Assembly (NCBI GenBank): GCA_022225965.2
Contig: JAKJXP020000002.1
Coordinates: 744,001-808,000, forward strand
Reading direction: 5' to 3'
Source: Diatrype stigma
Taxonomy: Eukaryota > Ascomycota > Sordariomycetes > Xylariales > Diatrypaceae
Length of the DNA stretch: 64,000 nucleotides
The position numbers were made by a program, and so were the translations under genes. Under the pieces are notes generated by a model that was not told where the DNA came from, searched no databases, and saw only the letters and a program-made list of their open reading frames with translations. Positions 32,346 through 41,206 of the stretch are shown here, one piece after another; positions within the stretch are counted from its first letter, which is position 1, and the number at the start of each line of letters is the position of its first letter.

Positions 32346-35300
32346 TCACCTATCATCGCCCTTGACATCAATACCTTCAATCAAATCCCCGCCGATCCTC
32401 GCGATCTCCGCCAGGATAGCCTGCCTATTTACCTCGTACATCTTCTTGCTCTTCTCCCCATCAACGTCATCCTCAGCCTCCCCACCCACATCCACGTCTC
32501 CATCTCCATCTCCGCCTCGAACGGGCATGAACGAGCACGGCAAGTTGGCAGTGAACGCGCGGCGGTTCAGCAGCTGGGGGTTCCACAGCGCGCCGATCGT
32601 CGCCGCCGCGCTTCCGCCGTCGTTGTCATCCCCCGGGTCGCCGTGGAAGAACAGCAGCGGCCGGCCGTAGACCCTGTCGAGCTGCGCGAGGAGCACGCGC
32701 GCGGGGTGTTCCGGTAGCGGGGGGGATGATGCCTCCTCCTCGCGGCTTGCTGCAGAGAGCAGATTCTTGAAGCGCGAGGACGAGCCCAGCTCCGCTTCCC
32801 CGCCAACGCGTTCCAGGTTCCTGAGCACCTTGGGCGCGAGGCGGATGACGACGTCGTACTCGCGCAGCGAGGGCTGGAACAGGGAGCGGGGGTCGAGGTC
32901 GATGCCCTTGTCGCGGGCGAGGCGACAGGCGGAGCGCGCCAGGGCCGTCATGCGGGTGGCGACGACGCGGGAGGGGCGGCAGCCGAGCGGCTGCGTGTAG
33001 GCGAGGCCGCTGGGGTCGTGCGGCGTCGCGACGAACAGGACGGTGCGGTTCATGGCCGGGTCGATCTTGCGCCACGCCTCGAGCCGGGTGCGGACCTCGT
33101 TGCGCTGCTGCGGCGAGGACAGGTCCGAGGCGGACGGGTCGACGATCAAGGGGTCATCGCGCCAGTCCCAGCGTGAGAGGAGCAGCAGGGTCCGTAGGAA
33201 GCCCGTCGCGGCGCTGGTGGGCGTCGCGTAGGGGTGCGGTTTCAGGAAGGCTTGGAGGGTGAATAGCTCGATGAGCTCCTCGTTGAAGTGGCAGGAGAGC
33301 TTGTGGGCGCTGAAAAACCGCTTTACCAGGCGAATGGATGGTGAGAGCTCGGGGAATCTCGTGCAGAAAGTAGTGATGGTCTGGTTGTGGAGGGGAAGGT
33401 TGGTATACGTTCGTCTGAACGTGGCAAGCAGTTCGGCAGCTTCTGTGCGTTGATAGCGTTCAAGGGTCTTGTCTTTCGTCTGCCGTTCAAGAAGAATCTC
33501 TTCGAGACCGCTATGAACCCGGACGCGGAATGAGAACCCATCCTTGTACACCACGTCCAGGAAGGCTAGATCTTCAACATCGCGCTCAGTAGTCTCTAGA
33601 CCTAGATGCGCCTTGATGGCATCATTAGATTCTTCTAGAGAACTCCCTATCTTCAGTAAGAATGCAAGTTTTGCGCGTTGAATGGCGGCGAGATTTTCCT
33701 CTGGCCACTTCCCGGAAGCTTCAAAGGAGATCACAACATCCATGGGCTGTTGGGACCGTCTCAGGTCACCAAGACGAGGTATACGTAGTGAAGCATGTCG
33801 CAACTCTGGGCATATAGGAACTATTTGTCTCACGTGGAGAGGCAAATCTTCTAGACCCCTGACGTCTCTCTCAAACTGTTGAAATGCTTGCCTGGCAACA
33901 TCGAAGGCCCCCTTATCCGACGGAGTCGATGTGATGAGTTTGGTAAAGTCTTGTCCATAGAATGCCAAATCAGTATCATCGACCTTCAGACGATACTTCA
34001 GGATGTAGCGAATGATAGCCTCGCAAATGCCCGGAAATCCTAAGGGGGTATAGGCTGTCCAGTCCAAGCTTTCCACAATGTTGCCGTCAGGGAATTGCCA
34101 GAGATCGGACTTTTCACCCCAGAACTCTCTGAACTTAGCTGCGTCTTTCTTCTGTTCGTATGGTGGCCCGTACTCTCGCCCTTGAGAGGCCTTTGTCGGG
34201 TCAACTGCGATCCCAACGATAATACTGCCCTTCTTTGTTTTGGGGATGGGATTGGTAATGGCCCACGACGCGGTTTTGGGCGTTTCAAGATGAATAAACC
34301 GAGCGCGTTCGCCTAGTGCCTTCGTCAAAATCTGGTAGACTCGTTCACTATAATTCCATGCGAATCCCTTGCAATCGGTCGAACTATGATCCTCATTTGA
34401 GGATGGCAGGTTTAATTTCACAAGTAGATCGAACATCTGTAAAGGCTGATACGCTTTCATGATGAATAATGAGTCGAACTGGCCATTCGGGTCGTCATTC
34501 ATCGCAGAGAGGGACCTTTTCGCCTGTTCCTTAAGCATAGTAGTGGACCAAGACGTCATCTTGAATACTATATTCAGCTCGCGCGCAGCATCGTATAATA
34601 CGGGACCAGACTGGCGGATCGATTCCGGGTCAGCTGGCGTCTTGCCTATTATGACCGGTTTCTTGCGCAAGCTGGAGGAAGCGATGAATTGTAGAGTGCC
34701 CTTAAATATCTGCGTGCTGTGAAGTGAGGTGGAAAGGACAGCTTCGCCTTTGCGACCACCCCCCTGGAGTAGTAGGGCAACAAGTACTGCCCATTCGAAG
34801 TGGCCAAACCCACCTTCTGATACGCTGCCCCCAAGCCCACGCTGCTGTAGCCATATTCGGCCTAGAATGCAGGCGTCCTGGAAAGCAGGACAAGAATTTG
34901 ACGTGCGATGAAGTAACTTGAGATACGAAGTAAACAAGCCTTCGGCCTTCAGAGTTGCATTATAGAAGGGCGTAGGCGGTTTCGCTTCTTTGGCCTCGCC
35001 AGCGCTCCCCTGACGAACGGCATTACTCGTTGCTGATAATTTGGTGACTGGGAAATACCCCTCAGGGGCAGTAGGTATGACACGTATACCCCAGGCAGGA
35101 ATTTGCGTGGGACCTTTGGCAGCGTCGTTCTTGTTGGAGGTTTGCTTCGGCCGGGCGACGAGAACTGGCAATAACGGGTTTTCGTTCAGGTAGTCAAAGT
35201 TGAATTCCATAGAAGACCCATGAGCTTTTCGTAGACCAGAGGCAATATAGGCCAGGTAGTAGGCCCTCTTGTAGAAGTATCGTAGGTTGAGATAGTCCTT

Positions 35301-35759
35301 CTCCTGGAATATGGAAGTAGGCATGACAACGATCATATCGGCAGTTTGGTCATTGGATGACTTGACCATTGTCTTGAGAGCATAGCTCCCGACGACATTG
35401 ACCTGGGCTGGCTTGGCGAAAGACAGTTTGTAATGCGAATCCTTCGCTGGCCTCGGATGAGGAAAGGGGATGGCGATTCGACTCGTCTTCTCGAACTTGG
35501 TTGACAATTCGTTGATAGGAGTGGGATCGTGGGGTTCGAGGGCCTCGATGGCATCCTTGAATTGTCGCAATATGTTATCGACGCCCGTAAGAGCCTTCGC
35601 ATAGTCCAGCTTGGCGTCCTTCAACAGTTCGTCGGTTTCCAGCACGAACGCGCTGGCCCCCGAAGGTCCCATGGCAGAAGCTGCGGCCGAGCCAGTGTCG
35701 AGTATGGAGGCATCATTATCGTGGTTTATTTTCCGTCGCTTCGAGTAGTTCTCCTCCAT
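32346..35759 (-). CDS. utp22: U3 snoRNA-associated protein Utp22 (Nrap family)
   Basis: A single exon of 1,137 aa, the usual size for this family. The N-terminus has a basic nuclear signal (KRRK at residues 7-11) and then the helical LLKDAKLDYAKALTGVDNIL region. The first Nrap domain begins with AQVNVVGSYALKTMVKSS and DMIVVMPTSIFQEKDYLNLRYFYKRA, a nucleotidyltransferase-like fold. RIWLQQRGLGG and FGHFEWAVLVALLLQGG, typical of the OAP-like helical part, follow. The C-terminal Nrap domains continue to about residue 1090, interrupted by a short acidic Asp/Gly-rich insert (GDGDVDVGGEAEDDVDGEKS). Utp22 works in the UTP-C module of the small-subunit processome with Rrp7 in the nucleolus. The call is strong. 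The gene diverges from the CoA-transferase gene across 850 bp. Confidence 0.95.
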   Translation of the reverse strand: MEENYSKRRKINHDNDASILDTGSAAASAMGPSGASAFVLETDELLKDAKLDYAKALTGVDNILRQFKDAIEALEPHDPTPINELSTKFEKTSRIAIPFPHPRPAKDSHYKLSFAKPAQVNVVGSYALKTMVKSSNDQTADMIVVMPTSIFQEKDYLNLRYFYKRAYYLAYIASGLRKAHGSSMEFNFDYLNENPLLPVLVARPKQTSNKNDAAKGPTQIPAWGIRVIPTAPEGYFPVTKLSATSNAVRQGSAGEAKEAKPPTPFYNATLKAEGLFTSYLKLLHRTSNSCPAFQDACILGRIWLQQRGLGGSVSEGGFGHFEWAVLVALLLQGGGRKGEAVLSTSLHSTQIFKGTLQFIASSSLRKKPVIIGKTPADPESIRQSGPVLYDAARELNIVFKMTSWSTTMLKEQAKRSLSAMNDDPNGQFDSLFIMKAYQPLQMFDLLVKLNLPSSNEDHSSTDCKGFAWNYSERVYQILTKALGERARFIHLETPKTASWAITNPIPKTKKGSIIVGIAVDPTKASQGREYGPPYEQKKDAAKFREFWGEKSDLWQFPDGNIVESLDWTAYTPLGFPGICEAIIRYILKYRLKVDDTDLAFYGQDFTKLITSTPSDKGAFDVARQAFQQFERDVRGLEDLPLHVRQIVPICPELRHASLRIPRLGDLRRSQQPMDVVISFEASGKWPEENLAAIQRAKLAFLLKIGSSLEESNDAIKAHLGLETTERDVEDLAFLDVVYKDGFSFRVRVHSGLEEILLERQTKDKTLERYQRTEAAELLATFRRTYTNLPLHNQTITTFCTRFPELSPSIRLVKRFFSAHKLSCHFNEELIELFTLQAFLKPHPYATPTSAATGFLRTLLLLSRWDWRDDPLIVDPSASDLSSPQQRNEVRTRLEAWRKIDPAMNRTVLFVATPHDPSGLAYTQPLGCRPSRVVATRMTALARSACRLARDKGIDLDPRSLFQPSLREYDVVIRLAPKVLRNLERVGGEAELGSSSRFKNLLSAASREEEASSPPLPEHPARVLLAQLDRVYGRPLLFFHGDPGDDNDGGSAAATIGALWNPQLLNRRAFTANLPCSFMPVRGGDGDGDVDVGGEAEDDVDGEKSKKMYEVNRQAILAEIARIGGDLIEGIDVKGDDR

Positions 35760-35894
35760 GATGCCCGATGTAGAGTCGATTGCCGACCGTGTGAGCTCCG
35801 TTATGGGATATCGTATACTCTACGTATATGTTCTTGATGTCCCACCAAGCGACACCAAAGACATCGAACCCGAAGAGCAAAGAGATAACCAGAA

Positions 35895-35916
35895 ATAACC
35901 AAAAGTTTTTGGTTAT
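35895..35916. promoter_or_regulatory. Perfect 10-bp inverted repeat in a divergent promoter
   Basis: ATAACCAAAA, a 2-bp spacer GT, then TTTTGGTTAT form a perfect palindromic pair about 136 bp upstream of the UTP22 ATG. Another ATAACC half-site lies just before it (885-890). It could be a site for a dimeric transcription factor. The symmetry is seen; the role is inferred. Confidence 0.4.
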
Positions 35917-36585
35917 CGATATTGAGCTGCACTAAGATAAGAGAATCAGTGGAGTATAATTAGCTACATACAGCTATAGCTATAGCGCACATCGTTAGTG
36001 GCTTGATGCTTGAGTACGTACCCATAGGCAGATGGGAATCTTGGCACCGGCACTCTCGTAGATCTCACAGGCCGTTCCTTGCCGCTATTTGCCGACCTGC
36101 CTGTCCTTCAACACCCCCCCGCGCGCACCGCAATAGTTGATAAGAGCCGTAACACAGCCGCTGAACTACCTAATTAGCTAGACTAATTAGTGCAGCCTGC
36201 CCCACGTTTTAGGGTCAATTCTTTCCCATGGGGATGGAATGCCGAGAAGAGCTTCCGATTCACCACCCAGGAGCTATCCAGGAGAGAAGGAGGGGCCCGA
36301 ACAATGCCGGCGAGTTTGGAGCTTCATCACTTTAGCTAAGAATCAGTTCAGCTAATAACGAACAACTTACTCAGGCCACGGTGCGGGCGGTGCTTGGAGA
36401 TCAGATCCCATTGCCCTCTTCTGCGTTGGATCTGGATCTGGATCTGTTCCTGTCCCTTCTTGCCCTTGTCTTTATTTCTTTGAAGTCTTGTCTACGCGAT
36501 ATACCATTGCCGCTTTCTATATAACCTCAATTCCTCCAGTCGTGTATCCATCTTGTCTCTGTGTGTGTATATAGGTATATATCTT

Positions 36586-36592
36586 ATATATA
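36586..36592 (+). promoter_or_regulatory. TATA-like run before the CoA-transferase gene
   Basis: TATATAT within a longer TA-rich run (36567-36593) lies only about 20 bp before the ATG at 36613 and about 140 bp before the ATG at 36733. Fungal transcripts usually start further downstream of a TATA box than 20 bp, which bears on the choice of start codon. Confidence 0.35.
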
Positions 36593-36612
36593 TCAGGTAC
36601 ACGTCTCCCACG

Positions 36613-38358
36613 ATGCCTTCCGCGGCATTATGTATGCGAACTCTGAGGGCCTACTCCCGCTATGGCTCTAACGTACGTAACACCCACTGTCCCGACGACG
36701 TGGATCATCTGGTCTAACGAATAACACCGACCATGCAGCACGCTAGGACCCTCGCGCGGGCCTTCTCCGCGACCTCGCGCCGGGCCGAGATCAACAAGGT
36801 GTACCCGTCCGCCGCCGCCGCCCTGGAGGACATGAAGCCGGACACGACGCTGCTGTGCGGCGGGTTCGGGCTGTGCGGCGTGCCCGACACCCTGATCGAC
36901 GAGGTGCTCCGGAAGCCCGAGCTGACGGGCCTCACGGCCGTGTCCAACAACGCGGGCACGGACGCGTCGGGCCTGGGCAAGCTGCTGAAGACGCGCCAGA
37001 TCCGGAAGATGGTCGCCAGCTACATCGGCGAGAACAAGACCTTCGAGAGCATGTACCTGACGGGCGCCGTCGAGCTGGAGCTGACCCCGCAGGGCACGCT
37101 GGCCGAGCGGTGCGCCGCCGGCGGCCGGGGCGTGCCGGCCTTCTACACGCCCGCCGGCTTCGGCACCGTCGTGCAGACGGGCGACCTGCCGCTGCGGAAC
37201 AAGAGCGACGGCACGCCCGACCAGTTCTCCTACCCGAAGGACGTCAAGGTCTTCGCCGGCAAGCCGTACGTGCTCGAGCACAGCATCGCCGGCGACTACG
37301 CCTTCGTCAAGGCCTACAAGGCCGACCGCCTCGGCAACTGCCAGTTCCGCCTCGCCGCCAACAACTTCAACGGCGCCATGGGCCGCAACGCGCGCACCAC
37401 CATCGTCGAGGCCGAGCACATCGTCGAGCCGGGCGAGATCGCCCCCGAGGCCGTCCACCTGCCCGGCATCTACGTCCAGCGCGTCATCCAGAGCACGGCC
37501 GAGAAGACCATCGAGAAGTACACCTTCTCCAAGGACGAAGGGGACGAGGACGCGGACCCCAAGGCCGCTGCCGCGCTGGGCTCTGGCGACACGGCCGCCA
37601 AGCGCGAGCGCATCGTGCGGCGCGCCGCCCGCGAGTTCCGCAACGGCATGTACGCGAACCTGGGCATCGGGATGCCGATGCTGGCGCCGAGCTTCGTCGG
37701 GCCCGAGGTGGAGGTGCAGCTGCAGTCGGAGAACGGGATCCTGGGGCTGGGGCCGTACCCGCGGCGGGGCGAGGCGGACGCGGACCTGATCAACGCCGGC
37801 AAGGAGACGGTGACGCTGAAGCCCGGCGCCGCCGTCTTCGGCAGCGAGGAGAGCTTCGGCATGATCCGCAGCGGCCGCATCGACCTGACCATCCTGGGCG
37901 CCATGCAGGTCAGCGGCACCGGCGACCTGGCCAACTGGATGCTGCCCGGCAAGGTCAAGGGCTTCGGCGGCGCCATGGACCTCGTCAGCAACCCCAGCAA
38001 GACCAAGGTCGTCGTCACCATGGAGCACACCGACAAGAAGGGCAACCCCAAGATCGTGAGGCAGTGCGCCTTCCCCTTGACCGGCCGCGCCTGTGTCTCG
38101 CGCATCATCACAGAACTGGTATGTACTCGACTAACAGAATTGCATTGGCTTGCACTACGCTGAGCTTGTTTTCCTACATCATTTATGACAGCAGAAGCAG
38201 ACACTAACTCCTCTTTCACTTCCTAGGGCGTGTTTGATGTTGATTTTGCCCATGGCCTCACGCTAATCGAGATCGCCGACGGCATTACCGTCGATGAGAT
38301 CAAGAGCAAGACGGAAGCCCCCTTCCGCGTTGCCGACGATTTGAAGCCCATGTTATGA
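36613..38358 (+). CDS. Mitochondrial succinyl-CoA:3-oxoacid CoA-transferase (SCOT)
   Basis: Exons 36613-36672, 36739-38118 and 38227-38358 give 523 aa. The first intron (66 bp) has a good donor GTACGT, a CTAAC branch motif and acceptor CAG at 36736-36738. An ATG at 36733 overlaps that acceptor and would start an unspliced form instead (505 aa). Both forms start with an Arg/Ser/Ala-rich presequence ending [14 protein letters not shown], so mitochondrial import is expected. The A-type domain has [12 protein letters not shown] and VSNNAGTD. The linker is acidic ([10 protein letters not shown]). The B-type domain has the CoA-transferase active site [11 protein letters not shown], with catalytic Glu351 in spliced numbering. 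SCOT moves CoA from succinyl-CoA to acetoacetate; fungal relatives also use other acyl-CoAs. Codon use is almost all G/C in third positions, unlike its neighbours, which suggests high expression. Confidence 0.92.
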
Positions 38359-39350
38359 TTTGGGAGCTCGGATGATCCGAACTTCGAATCACTACACTGG
38401 AAGCCTGAATCATTGAAATTTCTACTCGCAGATTATATGGATAAGGCAGGTATTCTTTGCTAGCACTAGGATTACTCCGGCGCATCGTGATTGTCATGGG
38501 ATGATTGGATGTTGATGAAAATTGACGAGTCAATGGCTGCGAAGGAGATTTATAGGGTGAAATATAAACACAATCTTAAGCATCTTCGAACCGCGCCCGG
38601 TGCCATTGATACGCTTATACACTTATACACCTCCATCTTTGAACCAATACTGATATTCTCTAAAACTAGCATAAGTCAATAATAACCCAGGCGGAATTGA
38701 TTACTTCAACTTTATGTTCAATCAAGCCTCAGAAAACCGCTGATACGCGCTCGTTTTATGTAAGTGCAACTTGTGATGCTTGGAGGTTGTTCGACTGAAA
38801 GCAACGAACCTGACGGCTAGTCTAGTCGGAACTGCCTATTTCATTGACTTCCTGGTTTCTTGCGGCTCTTGTTTTCGATATTATTCTTAGCTCAGGCTGA
38901 TTGATGCCCGGTGCCGATGTCAGCACCGCCAATGTGCCATTACTCACAAGCGGCTCTCCTTTCGGGCAGGTCGAAGGGGGATCGTCGACTTGTGGCGCCA
39001 GCCAATCTGAACCCCAAGCTGTTACCAGGCCAAAGACAACGGTGCCTGCGCCATTGCGCGTGGCTGCTGATTGCGAGGCTGACGTGCAAATATACAGTCA
39101 GCGTCTAGCGTGGCATTACGACTTCGGGCAGTACGGGGTAGTAAGCCGATGTGGGAGAATTGCCATCCCCTATTTCCCGAGCTGTCCCTTCCATATAAAA
39201 GGGCGTAGATAATGATGGCCCGCCGTTTGACTTCAGAAGCAGCGTCGAGCATCCGCCGTCTAGTATATCGACATCTTGGTACCCCCTAACAAGCCTCGAG
39301 AAAAGTTACCGCCCAATCACGCTCATCAGTCAGCGGATCTTCCTTCCACA
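38359..39350. other. Intergenic region with GH128 promoter
   Basis: No gene is supported. The first part is the CoA-transferase 3' region; the last 200 bp hold a clear TATA box. Confidence 0.6.
39194..39200 (+). promoter_or_regulatory. TATA box of the GH128 gene
   Basis: TATAAAA sits 157 bp upstream of the ATG at 39351. This is the clearest core promoter element in the window. Confidence 0.5.
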
Positions 39351-40232
39351 ATGTTATATCGCAGCCTACTCTTCACCTCGCTCCTCCTGGGTCCCGCGGC
39401 CGCTGCGAGGGGTGTTCCTCCCCGCAGCGCTGTCGACGACAAAGCTGGTGCTTCCACGCTCCATTCCAAGCGCGCAGACGTCAACTCTCCTCCCGGCGGC
39501 AAGAAGGCCGGGTCGGCTGGCGGCCGAGCCGTGCCGTTCTGGCAGGACCACCTGGGGTGGTGGTACGACTGGACGCCGAGCCCATCGGCGCAGGGCAACG
39601 TGGTGCCCGTATCGATGCTGTGGGGGTCAGGCAACAACGGCGAGCAGGACGCGGCGCGGTTCGCGGCGTTCCAGCAGCTGTCGAGCGCGCCGCAGTACCT
39701 GCTGGGGTTCAACGAGCCCGACTGCAGCGGGGCCGACACGTCGGCCAACATGAGCGTCGACGAGGGGGTCAGCCTCTGGAACCAGCTGATCGCGCCCTGG
39801 GGCGACCAGGGCTCGCTGCTGGGCAGCCCGTCCATGTGCCTGCAGAAGGACGAGAGCTGGCTGCAGCAGTTCAACGGCCAGCAGCTCAGCCGCAGCTGGG
39901 ACTTCACCGCCATCCATATTTATAAGCCCGACATGGCCGGCGTCCAGGAGGACATCGACCACTACTGGAACACCTACGGCAAGCCCATCTGGGTCACCGA
40001 ATTTGGCTGCGTCTTCGACCAGGACAACTTCACGCCTTGCTCCGACCAGGGCCAGGTCTCCCAGTGGATTTCGGATGTGGTCGACTTGTTCGAGAACAAC
40101 GAGCACGTTTTGGCTTACGCCTACACGGATGGTGGCGGCTTGGGCGAGGTGTGGCCGCCTACCTCGTCGGATGGCTCTTCGTTGTCCCAGTCCGGCCAGG
40201 CTTACTTGGATGCCATCAGCAAATATAACTAA
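39351..40232 (+). CDS. Secreted GH128 beta-1,3-glucanase-like protein (Asl1-type)
   Basis: An intron-free 293-aa protein. The in-frame TTG/CTG region upstream is not used; ATG 39351 gives a clean signal peptide (MLYRSLLFTSLLLGPAAAA). A short Lys/Arg-containing propeptide-like stretch follows (ending KRADVN), then the barrel from about residue 60: WGSGNNGEQD, FNEPDCSG with Glu122 as proposed acid/base, SPSMCLQKDESWLQQF, IHIYKP, and VTEFGCVFD with Glu217 as proposed nucleophile. These are the signature strands of GH128 (glyco_hydro_cc), which hydrolyse beta-1,3-glucan; S. pombe Asl1 is a wall-associated relative. It probably acts on the fungal wall or on food glucans. Confidence 0.93.
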   Translation: MLYRSLLFTSLLLGPAAAARGVPPRSAVDDKAGASTLHSKRADVNSPPGGKKAGSAGGRAVPFWQDHLGWWYDWTPSPSAQGNVVPVSMLWGSGNNGEQDAARFAAFQQLSSAPQYLLGFNEPDCSGADTSANMSVDEGVSLWNQLIAPWGDQGSLLGSPSMCLQKDESWLQQFNGQQLSRSWDFTAIHIYKPDMAGVQEDIDHYWNTYGKPIWVTEFGCVFDQDNFTPCSDQGQVSQWISDVVDLFENNEHVLAYAYTDGGGLGEVWPPTSSDGSSLSQSGQAYLDAISKYN

Positions 40233-41206
40233 GCTGGGCGTCGCTCAAGGACTCAAGAGCAACGTCCAGTGTACTATCTAGAAGGTTAGATAGAGAGTAA
40301 GCAGCTTGAAGCGACTGCAATCTCATGGTAGCTCCTATTTGGATAGATGTTGGGTTAGAACATAGAGTGGAGCTTGGTCCGGGATAAACCCCCTGAGGGG
40401 AGCTTCCACGACATGTATATAGGGGGGCGGTGGTTCCTAGAACTTTAGGTACATATCTCTATGTTGATCATTTGATTGTACGTATCGACATTCCGTAGTG
40501 GCTGATGACTGTGATTGTACTCGGTGGCGGTGATGCTTCCCATATTCACACATTGAATTTGAAGGTCGCTTTGTAGGCAATATGAATGGCAATCTTGGAC
40601 CTAGTCACAAGGGGCGCCGGAGCGACGCCGGGGCGACGCCGATCCAGCGACATAATCAAATTGTTTTGAGTTAGGAGTACTCACAATAGCTCATAGCCTT
40701 GGGAGCCCGCGCAATGAATTAGGCAGTAAAGCGCGAGTCCCAACTGGCACGCCGTCGAAGGAGAATGGCTCACTAGACAGTCCTTAACGTGCGCCATTGG
40801 GAATGGAAAGAAGACTAAGTAAGGTTTGTAACTATTGCTTTAAAGCGATTCTAAGTTAATATCATCTTTGATTACATTCACGAAGATGTGTGGGAGCTAC
40901 TACCCCATTTCAATATTATAATATACGTTGTATTTACCTGATAATATCTCAAAATGTGTGAAATGGCTTATGGTGCAATTGCCCAGAAAGAGCTCGGGGT
41001 GCTCGGAATCCCGGAAGTTGGTTTTGGTGAATTGGCTTTGGTCGGAACCCGGGGCCGGGGTAAGACCTGTCATTGACAGGAAAGGATGTTGGAGAACGGG
41101 CTAATATCACTGTTCACCTGTGGGAGTCCATAGTATTATACGTAGAATGTGTCATCCATCTGCCAACTGGGACGGCGCACTTTGCCGTCTACCTTATTGG
41201 GCCGGG
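40233..41206. other. Convergent 3' region of GH128 and SNF2-like genes
   Basis: No gene is supported. AT-rich from about 40830 to 40980. A short CGACGCCGG duplication is seen near 40620-40645. Confidence 0.6.

Larger units (their letters stand above)
35760..36612. other. Divergent promoter region of UTP22 and CoA-transferase genes
   Basis: No gene. It contains a perfect inverted repeat (listed separately), CTATAG repeats near 35970, and TATA-like runs near 36567-36592. Confidence 0.6.

Noticed and set aside
36628..38028. 466-codon antisense ORF over the CoA-transferase gene, and a 450-codon ORF in another forward frame
   Set aside because: Both arise from the extreme G/C third-position bias of the real gene; the translated text is Ala/Arg/Gly/Val filler without domains.
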